Source: Shewanella polaris
Lineage (GTDB): Bacteria > Pseudomonadota > Gammaproteobacteria > Enterobacterales > Shewanellaceae
DNA length: 64,000 nucleotides
Direction: 5' to 3'
Assembly (NCBI RefSeq): GCF_006385555.1
Contig: NZ_CP041036.1
Location: forward strand, 3,410,001-3,474,000
This document shows, piece after piece, positions 48,683 through 58,618 of the stretch (positions within the stretch are counted from its first letter, which is position 1; every line of letters starts with the position of its first letter). Made by a program: the position numbers and the translations under genes. Under the pieces are notes generated by a model. That model was not told the DNA's origin and searched no databases. It saw only the letters and a list, made by a program, of their open reading frames with translations.

Positions 48683-51067
48683 ATGAGCTTAGAAAACCAC
48701 AGTGCATTAATTGAACAACTAAAGTCTCTGATCATGGAACCTGACTTTCAGGATATTTTTGAACAGTTAACCGCTGACGAATCAAATTCTACCCGTTTTC
48801 TACTGAAAATGGAGCTAAACCGAATCTCATCTTTATGCACACGACTGATTGATTTACGCGACAAAACTGAATTACCTTGCGAAGAAATAGTCATTGCTAA
48901 TCAAAAACATTTCCTAGATGCACCAGCAAAAGAGTCTTTATTACAAATACTGCCATTATATCGCAATAATTACACACTAGGCGTATATGAGCATGTTATT
49001 AAACTGCATAAGCGGCGTCGCCTTAGACTGAGAGAAAAAGTCTCTGACGAAGATACTAACCAAGAAAATCAATTTCTGGTGCCTGGAGTCGTGCTCGGGA
49101 GCTACTTTAATCGTAGTGAAGAACGAATGAATTATAGCATTCGAATCATGGTTTCTCAGCAAGGGCTAGCTGAAGATAATGGCGTTACGCTAGATTTATC
49201 CGTCGGCGGAGCTCGCATTAAATTGCCATTGAAACATGGCTTTGACCAAGACAAACCGTTGCGCGTAAAACTGCTTGAACTCAGTGATGAATATTATTTG
49301 GATGATTTACAGCAAGGTGTTGACTATCAAATAGTTGATATTCAAAACAAAGATGACAGTGCCATCTTTAGACTAAAAAGGCTCGGCGGCGGAGGGGCGT
49401 TAGATAGCTTGTTATCGCAGTTAATCCGCGGGCATAAATTCCGCTATAAAGTGGATGTTAATGATGTCATCGTTACCGCGACGGGATTAGGTTATGAGCG
49501 TCATTACCTGCCTTTATTGACGCATTTACCCTTGTTTGTTTCTTCGGTTGATAATAAACCACAGATAACTTATGAATTGCTGAGTCGAAGTAACCAATCT
49601 ATCCAGCATTATTTTCAAGATGAAAATGAAATTAGCCAACTCCCAAGCCTTCTTAATACGAGTCGGTTAACTCAACTGATTAATCAAGCCGAAAACAATG
49701 ACCATAGTTATTTATTTAGTTTTACTTATCATGCCAACGGTAAGTTACATTTTTATTCTGCTACCTTAGCGGAACTTAAATCCACTAAAAATATCCATTT
49801 ATTTTTCGGTTTTGCTTCTAAAAAAGCCAGTTGGCGAGTGTTTAAAGTGATCACTCAAGTAATCGATCACAGTAAAAGCTACAAAACATCGACCCTCCCC
49901 GGAGATGATGCTCGTTATGCAGCCCTCACAGAACAACAATTAGCTCAATTTAGTCATACTTTACAACTTATTGATTTAACTAACGAGGAAGCTCGTAAGG
50001 ACTATCAATGCTGGTTTGAGCAATCCGATGTCAATGCTTTAAAGGTTTTTGCGCAAACTAAGATCAAGCAACAAAACATCAAAAAGGTTTCAATGCCATT
50101 TAGTGAACGGCGCCATGAAGCCCGATTCTCTTTTAAAACCTTAATTACCATCCAGCAAGGTGATAAACAGACATCGGGTATCACTCATGATATTTCAAGT
50201 CGTGGTTTACAAATTATGTTAGAAAAGACCACCAACTTTGATGAACCGGGTGCCATAACATTATCATTTCCAAGACTTCAGGCCGCAGCGAATACAACGA
50301 ATTTATCAAATTTACCATACCAATTAATACGCAGCCGAATGAATGGGCTGATTTTACATGTCAGTGCCATTATTGGTCACTCACCACATGAAGGTGTAAC
50401 GTTTTTAAATAAGCTCATTGCTCACAATAAACAAAAACTCGAACAATTATCTGATAACGAAGGCCAAAAGAAAGAACTGGCTGACGGGATGAAAAATCTG
50501 TTAATGCGTCAATTACCTGGTGTACCCTATTTTATTGAAAAAACAGCCAAAACGGCAAAAATGGCATATATAGGTATTGGTACTACGTCCGATGAAATTA
50601 GTCATTTATTTGCTCAGGATAGTGATAAATTACTGCAATACAACTTAATGCCACTGTTAAAGAACAATGTATTAAAACAGCAAATTGTAGACCCGCTTAA
50701 ACTGATGAAACCCACGCAAGATATGACCTTTTTTGAAGTATTTATTCAACTCACACGTCACCCTAGAGGCGCAGTGCAAATTCAATGTAAACTTAAATCT
50801 GAACTGATTAATAGAGAACAACAAATTGAATTTATTACTCAAAGTAAAAAAGCGGGTCGTTTTATGGCATTAAGAGTGTATGTAGGAGCAACTGACAAGC
50901 CCGATATGAGTTATATTCGACGCGAGCTAGAGTATATTCATATTCATGCAAATCATCGAGCTAAGCAATTGGAAGAGCAGTTATGGAAAGTCATTGGCTC
51001 TGGTGAGTTACTCGATATTACCGCAGAAGTTGAATTTCGCTTTCCAAGTGTCATGACGCTAACCTAA
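48683..51067 (+). CDS. Large protein with two PilZ-like domains
   Basis: This 794-residue cytosolic protein is unusual. A helical N-terminus (1-130) precedes a first PilZ-like domain with DLSVGG (171-176). A middle region of unknown fold (about 240-465) follows. The second PilZ domain is canonical, with RRHEAR (R477 and R481 forming RxxxR) and DISSRG (D503, S505, G508). A C-terminal domain (about 575-794) is unknown. No membrane segment or enzyme motif is seen. The second PilZ should bind c-di-GMP; the first lacks a clear RxxxR. The stop codon abuts the end of the convergent hydrolase gene. Confidence 0.85.
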   Translation: MSLENHSALIEQLKSLIMEPDFQDIFEQLTADESNSTRFLLKMELNRISSLCTRLIDLRDKTELPCEEIVIANQKHFLDAPAKESLLQILPLYRNNYTLGVYEHVIKLHKRRRLRLREKVSDEDTNQENQFLVPGVVLGSYFNRSEERMNYSIRIMVSQQGLAEDNGVTLDLSVGGARIKLPLKHGFDQDKPLRVKLLELSDEYYLDDLQQGVDYQIVDIQNKDDSAIFRLKRLGGGGALDSLLSQLIRGHKFRYKVDVNDVIVTATGLGYERHYLPLLTHLPLFVSSVDNKPQITYELLSRSNQSIQHYFQDENEISQLPSLLNTSRLTQLINQAENNDHSYLFSFTYHANGKLHFYSATLAELKSTKNIHLFFGFASKKASWRVFKVITQVIDHSKSYKTSTLPGDDARYAALTEQQLAQFSHTLQLIDLTNEEARKDYQCWFEQSDVNALKVFAQTKIKQQNIKKVSMPFSERRHEARFSFKTLITIQQGDKQTSGITHDISSRGLQIMLEKTTNFDEPGAITLSFPRLQAAANTTNLSNLPYQLIRSRMNGLILHVSAIIGHSPHEGVTFLNKLIAHNKQKLEQLSDNEGQKKELADGMKNLLMRQLPGVPYFIEKTAKTAKMAYIGIGTTSDEISHLFAQDSDKLLQYNLMPLLKNNVLKQQIVDPLKLMKPTQDMTFFEVFIQLTRHPRGAVQIQCKLKSELINREQQIEFITQSKKAGRFMALRVYVGATDKPDMSYIRRELEYIHIHANHRAKQLEEQLWKVIGSGELLDITAEVEFRFPSVMTLT

Positions 51068-51985
51068 TCAATGCTCTGCTAGGCCCAAATACCATTGTTT
51101 AATTTGTACAAAATGATCTTGCTCTGCCTGTCGTTCTGTCAACATACCTGCGTGATTATAATCCATTAAATTACCCTTTTCTTTAGCGAGCAATGTGTAC
51201 TTAATCTGGGTAAAACCACATTCATCGATCATATCGCGTACATCTGATGGATTGCCTAAAACATGATCATTTTTCCCCGCAATGAACCAAGCCGGTGGCC
51301 ATAGTGCTTTTGTTGCAGCTTGGGCATAGTGAAAATGATCGTCATGATCAATCCAATCCCCCTTAACCCAATCAATGGTTTGCAATAAAGATGCACGGCT
51401 TTCATTGTCCATACCGACACGAAGCCGACTGGCATCAAAGTAGCCTTGTTTGGCTATATACAATGGCGCAAAACGATTCCAGAAAAAATCTACCATTAAC
51501 CATTTCTTAAATGACTTCACCTTGATAGTGCGTTTAGAGCCAAAAGTTAATAGTGATGCAACACTGGATTGTAAATGAGTATAACGAGCCAAACTGCTGG
51601 CCATTAATACCCCTCCCCATGAATGTGCACACCAATGTACTTTATTCACCAAAGGGTGACGCTTGGTAATAAAATGTTGTACTAAAGGCAATTGTTCACG
51701 AATGACTTCACCTTGACCCAAAGAAAAATGACGATCAATAACAGGCTTACTCAAGCCACGCCCTGCGGTATCCATAACATAAACATCAAAACCAGCCTTA
51801 GCCAAAAAACACCCTAGACCGCGCCCTGTGTCACTGTAAAATACCCTCCCATTTGACATAGCACCATGCAACATCAAAATGGGGATCCCCAGAGGTGTTA
51901 ATGTCGTAGGACGAATATGCCGAAGATGTAATGAACCATCACGGTATGGAATATAGAGAGAATCTTGGAAGATATCTTTAGTCAA
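51068..51985 (-). CDS. Alpha/beta hydrolase
   Basis: The 305-residue protein has the alpha/beta-hydrolase fold: the oxyanion-side segment PILMLHGAMSNGR, the nucleophile elbow CAHSWGG and the acid-side strand FIAGKNDHVLG. A likely catalytic histidine lies in DYNHAGML near the C-terminus. It resembles esterases/lipases of the Abhydrolase clan; the substrate is not known. The start is a TTG at 51985 without a ribosome site, so the true N-terminus may differ. Its stop is directly next to that of the double-PilZ gene, with no space for a terminator. Confidence 0.8.
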   Translation of the reverse strand: MTKDIFQDSLYIPYRDGSLHLRHIRPTTLTPLGIPILMLHGAMSNGRVFYSDTGRGLGCFLAKAGFDVYVMDTAGRGLSKPVIDRHFSLGQGEVIREQLPLVQHFITKRHPLVNKVHWCAHSWGGVLMASSLARYTHLQSSVASLLTFGSKRTIKVKSFKKWLMVDFFWNRFAPLYIAKQGYFDASRLRVGMDNESRASLLQTIDWVKGDWIDHDDHFHYAQAATKALWPPAWFIAGKNDHVLGNPSDVRDMIDECGFTQIKYTLLAKEKGNLMDYNHAGMLTERQAEQDHFVQIKQWYLGLAEH

Positions 51986-52101
51986 AATAGGCAGTTATAT
52001 TAGTAATAATAAATCTAAAACTAACATTACTGCCATGAATTACAACTAGAATAGAGTAACTATTCTATATTTAACGTGCTTTATAAGCATTGATACTGTC
52101 T

Positions 52102-53088
52102 TTATAGCTGTAAGCAAAAAACCAAAGCACGTAAATCGACATGTTGTATTGAAGCATCTGCGGCGGCAATTAATTTAGGCTTAGCATGAAATGCCAATCC
52201 TAAATCAGCGGCCTGGATCATCGCAATGTCATTGGCACCATCACCAATTGCCACTCGTTGGCCAGATGCAATAGACCATTGTTCAGCACACTGATTCACT
52301 ACGTTAGCTTTGTATTGAGCATCCACGACATCACCGGTCACTTCACCGCTGAGCTTACCATCAACAATAACCAGTTCATTGGCAAACGCGGCGTCTAAAT
52401 TCAATAATGTCTTTAAATGGTCCACAAATGGTGTAAAGCCACCGGAAGCGACTACTAACTTCCATTGATGCGTTTTTAATTCGGCTAACATCGCTTCAAG
52501 ACCAGACATTAAGGGTAAGGTATCGCATAATTGTTGAATAATCGCCGCATCGGCTCCAGCAAGCTTGCTGACACGTTGTCTTAAAGATTGTTCAAAGTCT
52601 AGTTCACCACGCATTGCACTTGCTGTAACGGCGGCAACTTCTTCACCAACACCAGCCATGAAGGCAAGTTCGTCAATACATTCGATTTCAATCGCTGTGG
52701 AATCCATATCCATCACCAATAATCCCGGTTGATTGAGGCGAGCTAAAGGTTGTTGAACAAGCACAATTTCAGCAGCTATATTCGTTGGGAATGACGCTAT
52801 CCATTGATCATTCGCTACTTGGGCCGCCAATTCAAAACCTAATAAATCATTCTGCCTGTCAAGCTTTGCAATATGGGCATTCGTTGGAATAGAGGATAAC
52901 CAAGACTCAATTTCAGTTGAGCATTCAACACTAAAAATCACTCGACAACGGTACGATAAATGAGCTTGCAAATTATTCAAATAATCTGACTCTCGATAAC
53001 GATATAACACACAGCTTAGATGTTGATATGTCTCACAACTACCTGAAAATAACCAATTTAGTAAAACATTATCATCTTGTTTAAGCAT
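52102..53088 (-). CDS. serB: Phosphoserine phosphatase
   Basis: SerB removes phosphate from phosphoserine, the last step of serine synthesis. The 328-residue haloacid-dehalogenase-type enzyme has the motif MDMDST (nucleophile aspartate near residue 127), ASGGFT as motif II and GDGANDIAM as motif III. The N-terminal 110 residues are an ACT-like extension as in E. coli SerB. ATG 53088 is chosen over the adjacent TTG at 53091; AAGAGG lies upstream. It is divergent from ytjB, the conserved serB/ytjB pair. Confidence 0.95.
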   Translation of the reverse strand: MLKQDDNVLLNWLFSGSCETYQHLSCVLYRYRESDYLNNLQAHLSYRCRVIFSVECSTEIESWLSSIPTNAHIAKLDRQNDLLGFELAAQVANDQWIASFPTNIAAEIVLVQQPLARLNQPGLLVMDMDSTAIEIECIDELAFMAGVGEEVAAVTASAMRGELDFEQSLRQRVSKLAGADAAIIQQLCDTLPLMSGLEAMLAELKTHQWKLVVASGGFTPFVDHLKTLLNLDAAFANELVIVDGKLSGEVTGDVVDAQYKANVVNQCAEQWSIASGQRVAIGDGANDIAMIQAADLGLAFHAKPKLIAAADASIQHVDLRALVFCLQL

Positions 53089-53249
53089 CAATACGGCCTC
53101 TTAGTATGTTACGACTATCTACTGACAAATTTTTCGATTAATATAGCTTTTTGATGATTCTCTGTAATTAGATAACTACAGAAGGGCTGCCCACAAAAAT
53201 GCCCAAAAAGACAGTTTCTAATTAAATAGAAAAAACACTGAGGATTAAA

Positions 53250-53924
53250 GTGATTTTTATTAAAGGCCTTAAAAAAAGACAAAAAGTCAGCAGAATTGTG
53301 CAAATCATTGTAGCAATAGTACTGATATTAGGTCTAATACAATTGTGGCAATCGAGTTTACGTAATGGCCAGAAATTATTAAATTCACAGACAAAAGTGA
53401 TGGCTCGACTGTTAGCACAACAAGCTGCTAATGGTGCTGCACCAGCAATGTTTTTGCAAAATGATGAACAACTTCAATGGTTAGCATCTGCACTAGCAGC
53501 GGATCCTAAAGTGATGTCGGTGAATATCTATAATTCGCAAGGTGTCAGATTGGCTTTTGCACAAAGTGTGTCATATGAAAACTTAGAAGCAGATTCAGAA
53601 ACATTAAAAGGTTTGTTAAAACCGTATCCTCCATTAATTGAAAACGTGATTCAAGATAATAATAATTTAGGTTACGTGGAAGTACGTTTAAATCTGGATA
53701 TATTTTTTGATGAAATAAAAGTGTTGTATGAACAAAATATGCAATTACAACAGATGATGTTGGTTGTAGCTGGCTTTATTGGTTTATTACTCTCTCGCGC
53801 ATTATCATTTAAACGAGCAGATTTTGATCGTCGAAAAACACGACTCAAATTACATAAAAAGACCAAAAAGAGGTCATTTACTCCTTCCTCTGCAACAGAT
53901 ATAGATACAGATAGCAAAAAATAA
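53250..53924 (+). CDS. ytjB: YtjB/SMP family membrane protein
   Basis: The 224-residue protein has an N-terminal membrane helix (about 14-34), a periplasmic region of about 130 residues, a second helix (about 166-184) and a highly basic cytoplasmic tail (KRADFDRRKTRLKLHKKTKKR). This topology and the position divergent to serB match E. coli YtjB (SMP), whose role is unknown. It starts at GTG after GAGGAT. The basic tail may interact with DNA, RNA or phospholipid; this is a guess. Confidence 0.85.
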   Translation: MIFIKGLKKRQKVSRIVQIIVAIVLILGLIQLWQSSLRNGQKLLNSQTKVMARLLAQQAANGAAPAMFLQNDEQLQWLASALAADPKVMSVNIYNSQGVRLAFAQSVSYENLEADSETLKGLLKPYPPLIENVIQDNNNLGYVEVRLNLDIFFDEIKVLYEQNMQLQQMMLVVAGFIGLLLSRALSFKRADFDRRKTRLKLHKKTKKRSFTPSSATDIDTDSKK

Positions 53925-53928
53925 TATA

Positions 53929-53959
53929 AAAAATGGGCACTCAATGAGTGCCCATTTTT
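53929..53959. terminator. Bidirectional terminator between ytjB and deoD
   Basis: AAAAATGGGCACTCA and its perfect complement TGAGTGCCCATTTTT form a stem with T-runs on both strands. It lies 5 bases after the ytjB stop and 17 bases after the deoD stop on the other strand. Confidence 0.9.
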
Positions 53960-53975
53960 ATAATTAACGTTTAAA

Positions 53976-54686
53976 TTACAGTGTTAATGCTGCATCTAAA
54001 GTCATAACTATCATGTCGCTGAATGTGGTTTGACGCTCATCAGAAGTGGTTTTTTCACCAGTACGAATATGGTCAGATACAGTCACGACACACAAGGCTT
54101 TTGCACCTAACTCATGTGCAACACCATACAAGCCAGCAGCTTCCATTTCGACGCCTAAAACACCCATCTTTTCCATCACATCAAACATTTGAGGATCTGG
54201 AGTGTAGAATAAATCAGCAGAAAAAACGTTACCAACACGGATCTTCGTTCCATGTTTTTTAGCTGAATCAACGACTGCGCTTAATAAGCTGTAATCAGCA
54301 ATAGCAGCAAAATCGTTATCTTTAAAACGTAAACGATTCACGCGTGAGTCTGTACATGCACCCATACCAATAATCACATCACGCACTTTTACATCAGTGC
54401 TAATAGCACCACAAGTACCAACACGGATTAGGTTTTTAACGCCATAATCTTTGATTAATTCATGAGCATAAATTGAACAAGATGGAATTCCCATACCTGA
54501 ACCCATAACCGAAATACGCTTACCTTTATAAGTACCAGTAAAACCAAGCATGTTACGAACATCTGTTACTTGCTCAACATTTTCTAGAAATGTTTCTGCA
54601 ATGTATTTTGCACGTAATGGATCTCCTGGGAAAAGTACAGTGTCGCCAAAAGCACCTTCAACAGCATTAATATGTGGTGTAGCCAT
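53976..54686 (-). CDS. deoD: Purine nucleoside phosphorylase DeoD-type
   Basis: DeoD cleaves purine (deoxy)nucleosides with phosphate into base and (deoxy)ribose 1-phosphate. The 236-residue hexameric-type enzyme starts with [24 protein letters not shown] and contains the ribose-binding [11 protein letters not shown]. The catalytic aspartate lies in [12 protein letters not shown]. It is last in the deoC-deoA-deoB-deoD order, 97 bases after deoB. The products enter central metabolism through DeoB and DeoC. Confidence 0.97.
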   Translation of the reverse strand: MATPHINAVEGAFGDTVLFPGDPLRAKYIAETFLENVEQVTDVRNMLGFTGTYKGKRISVMGSGMGIPSCSIYAHELIKDYGVKNLIRVGTCGAISTDVKVRDVIIGMGACTDSRVNRLRFKDNDFAAIADYSLLSAVVDSAKKHGTKIRVGNVFSADLFYTPDPQMFDVMEKMGVLGVEMEAAGLYGVAHELGAKALCVVTVSDHIRTGEKTTSDERQTTFSDMIVMTLDAALTL

Positions 54687-54783
54687 GTTATAACCCCTAT
54701 GTTTCTATTTTATTTTACTTAATCATGTTTGCAGTTTAGCAAAGGCATTAAACTTTATATAGAACCGTCGTTTGAAAATGTGA

Positions 54784-56004
54784 CTAATTAATAAAAGATT
54801 CACCATAATTCATTGGTTCTAACTTAAAATAACTCGCAATAGACTGACCAATATCAGCAAAAGACTTACGGCGACCTAATGAACCCGCAGGTAAACCAGC
54901 ACCATAAGCTAAAACTGGTACGCGTTCACGAGTATGCTCAGTACCCACCCAGGTAGGATCACAACCATGATCTGCTGTAAATAAAACAAGGTCATCTGGC
55001 TCTAAAGCCGCAAATAACTCAGGTAAACGAGAATCAAAATATTCAAGAGCTTTAGCATAACCAGCAGTGTCACGACGATGACCATAATGTGAGTCAAAAT
55101 CAACAAAGTTAGTAAATACAATAGTGTTATCACCCGCACGCTTAATTTGCGCTAAGGTTTCATCAAATAGCTCTTCAAGACCCGTGGCTTTAAACTTTTG
55201 AGTAATACCACTATGAGCATAAATATCGGCAATTTTACCAATACTCACCACTTCACCACCAGCATCTTTCATTTTATCGAGCACTGTTGGTGCTGGCGGT
55301 AATACCGCGTAATCATGACGATTGCCTGTACGCGCAAAATCTATCGCTCCAGTCCCTACAAACGGGCGCGCAATAACACGGCCAATATTATAAGGCTCTA
55401 ACTCTTCACGAGCGATTTTGCATAAATTGTATAGATTTTCTAGGCCAAATGATTCTTCATGACAAGCTATTTGAAATACCGAATCGGCAGAAGTGTAAAA
55501 AATAGGCTTGCCTGTTTTCATGTGCTCTTCGCCTAATTCTTCAAGAATTTTAGTGCCTGAAGCATGGCTGTTACCTAAGAAGCCGTCTAATCCGGCGCGT
55601 TTTAGGATTTTATCGGTTAATTCTTTAGGAAATGAATTGGTTAAATCGCTGAAATATCCCCATTCATATAAAACGGGTACACCAGCCATTTCCCAATGAC
55701 CACTTGGTGTATCTTTGCCAGAGCTTAATTCATCAGCATGACCATAAGCACCAATAAGCTCAACATTATCACCAAAACCAGCAGCAAATTGACCCGTACT
55801 TTCAAAGCCTGCGTGACCTAAACCTAATCGAGCAAGATTAGGTAATTTTAAAGGCCCTTGTCGGCCAATATCCGCTTTACCTTCCGCACACGCCTGCGCA
55901 ATGTGGCCGAAAGTATCAGAACCGACATCACCAAACTTATCTGCATCGGTGGCTGCACCGACACCAAAAGAGTCGAGCATTAAAATAAAAGTTCGTTTCA
56001 TCAT
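54784..56004 (-). CDS. deoB: Phosphopentomutase
   Basis: DeoB converts (deoxy)ribose 1-phosphate to the 5-phosphate. The 406-residue alkaline-phosphatase-superfamily enzyme has the metal aspartate in [10 protein letters not shown], the phosphorylated threonine in [10 protein letters not shown], and metal ligands in [10 protein letters not shown] and GTEHTRE. Tandem ATG codons start the frame. It lies 9 bases after deoA, so both are surely cotranscribed. Confidence 0.97.
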   Translation of the reverse strand: MMKRTFILMLDSFGVGAATDADKFGDVGSDTFGHIAQACAEGKADIGRQGPLKLPNLARLGLGHAGFESTGQFAAGFGDNVELIGAYGHADELSSGKDTPSGHWEMAGVPVLYEWGYFSDLTNSFPKELTDKILKRAGLDGFLGNSHASGTKILEELGEEHMKTGKPIFYTSADSVFQIACHEESFGLENLYNLCKIAREELEPYNIGRVIARPFVGTGAIDFARTGNRHDYAVLPPAPTVLDKMKDAGGEVVSIGKIADIYAHSGITQKFKATGLEELFDETLAQIKRAGDNTIVFTNFVDFDSHYGHRRDTAGYAKALEYFDSRLPELFAALEPDDLVLFTADHGCDPTWVGTEHTRERVPVLAYGAGLPAGSLGRRKSFADIGQSIASYFKLEPMNYGESFIN

Positions 56005-56013
56005 GTTTTCCCT

Positions 56014-57345
56014 TTATAAATCTGAAGCGCGAATATAACGATATATTTCAGGCGTCTTCTCAGGCGCACTATCGCCAATAACAATCGCTTGCTGAACAGC
56101 TGCTGCGGCTTCTGCAAAAGCATCTTCAGATTGAGCATGGATCATCGCTAACGGGACATCTTTATTAACTTCCTGACCCAATGCACACACTTGAGTTAAT
56201 CCAACACTGTAATCCAATACATCACCAGGTTTACGACGTCCGCCACCTAAGGTAACAACAGATAAACCAAGTTCGCGTGTATCCATTTTATAAGCAAAAC
56301 CAGATATGTTCGAATAAACTGGACGTATAATCTTCGCTTGAGGTAAGTATTTATCATATGCCTCAACGAAATCGGTTGGGCCACCTAAGCCAGCAACCAT
56401 TTTAGCGAACGCTTCAGCGGCCTTACCATTATCGAGTACAGCATTTAACTTATTACGTGCTTCTGCTTCATTTTGTGCAATACCACCTAAAATGAGCATT
56501 TCTGCACATAATCCCATGGTGACAGCATATAAACGCGGATTACGATATTGACCAGTTAAAAAGTTAATCGCTTCACGAACTTCAACAGCATTACCTGCAC
56601 ATGAAGCCAACACTTGGTTCATATCCGTTAATAACGCGGTTGTTTTTGTGCCTGCACCGTTTGCGACAGCAGTAATACTACGAGCTAATTCTTCAGATGC
56701 TTCGTAGGTTGGCATAAATGCACCACTTCCTACTTTTACATCCATCACAAGGGCATCAAGTCCAGCAGCTAACTTTTTAGATAAAATGGATGCGGTAATT
56801 AACGAAATAGATTCTACAGTGGCGGTATTATCGCGAATGGAATAGAAACGCTTGTCTGCCGGTACTAAGTCACCAGTTTGGCCAATAATGGCAACACCTG
56901 CGTCTTTAACAACTTTGCGGAACAATTCACTTGAAGGCTCAGTTTGATATCCAGGAATAGCATCAAACTTATCTAGTGTACCACCAGTATGACCTAGACC
57001 ACGCCCGGAAATCATCGGTACATAACCACCACAAGCTGCAGCCATAGGGCCAAGCATTAAGCTGATAACATCACCCACACCGCCAGTACTATGTTTATCA
57101 ATAATAGGACCATCAAGGCCGAGTGAATCCCAATTTAATACTGTTCCGGAATCGCGCATCGCAATCGTTAATGCTATACGTTCGTCCATATTCATGTCTT
57201 TGAAATACACGGCCATGCCGAACGCAGCAATTTGACCTTCAGAAACCGTATTATGAGTAATACCATCAACAAAAAATTGAATTTCAGCCGTACTTAGTGC
57301 ATCGCCGTTGCGTTTTTTGCGAATAATCTCTTGAGCAAGAAACAT
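56014..57345 (-). CDS. deoA: Thymidine phosphorylase
   Basis: DeoA splits thymidine and deoxyuridine into base and deoxyribose 1-phosphate. The frame opens at 57441, but ATG 57345 ([14 protein letters not shown]) follows AAAGGGGACTC and matches the family start, giving 443 residues. The glycosyltransferase family 3 core is visible: KHSTGGVGD in the phosphate site, [14 protein letters not shown], and [10 protein letters not shown] in the form [11 protein letters not shown]. It stands between deoC and deoB in the same operon. Confidence 0.97.
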   Translation of the reverse strand: MFLAQEIIRKKRNGDALSTAEIQFFVDGITHNTVSEGQIAAFGMAVYFKDMNMDERIALTIAMRDSGTVLNWDSLGLDGPIIDKHSTGGVGDVISLMLGPMAAACGGYVPMISGRGLGHTGGTLDKFDAIPGYQTEPSSELFRKVVKDAGVAIIGQTGDLVPADKRFYSIRDNTATVESISLITASILSKKLAAGLDALVMDVKVGSGAFMPTYEASEELARSITAVANGAGTKTTALLTDMNQVLASCAGNAVEVREAINFLTGQYRNPRLYAVTMGLCAEMLILGGIAQNEAEARNKLNAVLDNGKAAEAFAKMVAGLGGPTDFVEAYDKYLPQAKIIRPVYSNISGFAYKMDTRELGLSVVTLGGGRRKPGDVLDYSVGLTQVCALGQEVNKDVPLAMIHAQSEDAFAEAAAAVQQAIVIGDSAPEKTPEIYRYIRASDL

Positions 57346-57470
57346 ATGAGTCCCCTTTAGGCAATCCAACACCTTGAGGATCGCCATTAATATCTGAAAT
57401 GTCATCAGATGATGACGCTTTGCATGACCATTAGTGGTCATGCAAAATGAGTGTTAATGCATAATACGAA

Positions 57471-58244
57471 TTAGTAGCCTGAAGTCGATTTAGGCGCTTC
57501 AGTCATTTCAAGGGTATGCAGTAAGCTGTTTAATAGGCTAGAGGCACCAAAACGGAATGTTTGCGGACTGACCCAATCAGCACCTAAAATACGTTCGGCT
57601 AGGTCTAAAAACTCTGCAGTTTGTTCGGCATCACGTACACCACCAGCTGGTTTAAAACCAACTTGGCGATTTTTCTCACTGATCACAGTTAGCATTATTT
57701 CAGCCGCTTCAATCGTGGCATTAACCGGTACTTTCCCGGTTGATGTTTTGATAAAATTAGCACCTGCATCAATAGCTATTTCTGATGCTTTACGAATTAA
57801 AGCAGGATCTTTCAACTCGCCAGATTCGATAATCACTTTTAAAAGGACATCTTCACCGCATTCTTCTTTACACGCTTTTACCAATTCAAAGCCAACCGTC
57901 TCATTACCAGCCATTAACGCTCTGTAAGGAAACACAACATCCACTTCATCGGCACCATAGGCAACAGCAGCACGGGTTTCTAACACGGCAATGGCAATAT
58001 CATCATTACCATGAGGAAAGTTAGTCACTGTAGCAATTTTAATGTCTTCACAATCAAGCTCATTAAGTGTTTTACGTGCGATAGGAATAAAACGAGGATA
58101 TATACATATAGCAGCGGTATTGCCAGCAGGAGACTTGGCTTTATGGCACAAATCAATCACTTTTTGTTCTGTATCATCATCATTCAATGTGGTTAAATCC
58201 ATTAATGAAATACCGCGTAGTGCCGCTTTTTTTAAATCAGTCAT
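57471..58244 (-). CDS. deoC: Deoxyribose-phosphate aldolase
   Basis: DeoC cleaves deoxyribose 5-phosphate to glyceraldehyde 3-phosphate and acetaldehyde, feeding nucleoside sugar into glycolysis. The 257-residue TIM-barrel enzyme has K166 in NFIKTSTGK as the Schiff-base lysine (K167 in E. coli). It also has [12 protein letters not shown] and the second lysine in FKPAGGVR. It is first in the operon, and a ribosome site GGAGAG precedes ATG 58244. The upstream region holds several palindromes that may bind regulators. Confidence 0.97.
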   Translation of the reverse strand: MTDLKKAALRGISLMDLTTLNDDDTEQKVIDLCHKAKSPAGNTAAICIYPRFIPIARKTLNELDCEDIKIATVTNFPHGNDDIAIAVLETRAAVAYGADEVDVVFPYRALMAGNETVGFELVKACKEECGEDVLLKVIIESGELKDPALIRKASEIAIDAGANFIKTSTGKVPVNATIEAAEIMLTVISEKNRQVGFKPAGGVRDAEQTAEFLDLAERILGADWVSPQTFRFGASSLLNSLLHTLEMTEAPKSTSGY

Positions 58245-58618
58245 AATTGCTCTCCGAAACGAAAAATCAAAGTCGATAAATTTTTTCAGGCAATACTATT
58301 GAACAGGCATATGATTAAATTATGGCCGGGCCTTCAGTACTGCCAGTAAATCTAGGTGATATTTACTAACCTAGGTATTCAATCTGATAACGAGTACCAC
58401 GACTTGAATCCTTGAAGACCGGAAAAGGTAAAACAAAGATATTTGTTTTAACTATTCCGCGAAAAATCCATTTTAGCGCGTAAAAATAAAACTTTGTAGA
58501 GTACAAACCTTTATATAAAAATACTGTTAAACATAATAGTTTTAGATAAAAATTTGATAGTGATTTTGTGTAAAAGTTGAAGCCGCAAAGCGGCTCCAAC
58601 ATATTCACTAAACCAATC
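58245..58618. promoter_or_regulatory. tsx-deoC intergenic region with operator-like palindromes
   Basis: This 374-base gap must hold the deo operon promoter. It contains TTTGTA-GAG-TACAAA (58493-58507), TTTTA-GCGCG-TAAAA (58471-58485), CTAGGT-N11-ACCTAG (58352-58374) with an overlapping GTAAAT-N9-ATTTAC, and GAAACGAAAA just before the deoC ribosome site (58256-58265). The first two are centred 22 bases apart. I cannot place the -35/-10 pair with confidence. Confidence 0.4.
58572..58600 (-). terminator. Rho-independent terminator of tsx
   Basis: On the minus strand GTTGGAGCCGC pairs with GCGGCTTCAAC (one G-U) around a short loop and is followed by TTTT. It lies about 18 bases after the tsx stop and separates tsx from deoC. 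Confidence 0.8.

Noticed and set aside
48535..48735. 66-residue minus-strand open frame between radA and the PilZ gene
   Set aside because: It overlaps the start of the double-PilZ gene on the opposite strand, has low-complexity composition and no ribosome site.
58366..58608. 80-residue minus-strand open frame between tsx and deoC
   Set aside because: It begins at the tsx terminator and covers operator-like palindromes; aromatic-rich composition typical of AT-rich noncoding DNA.
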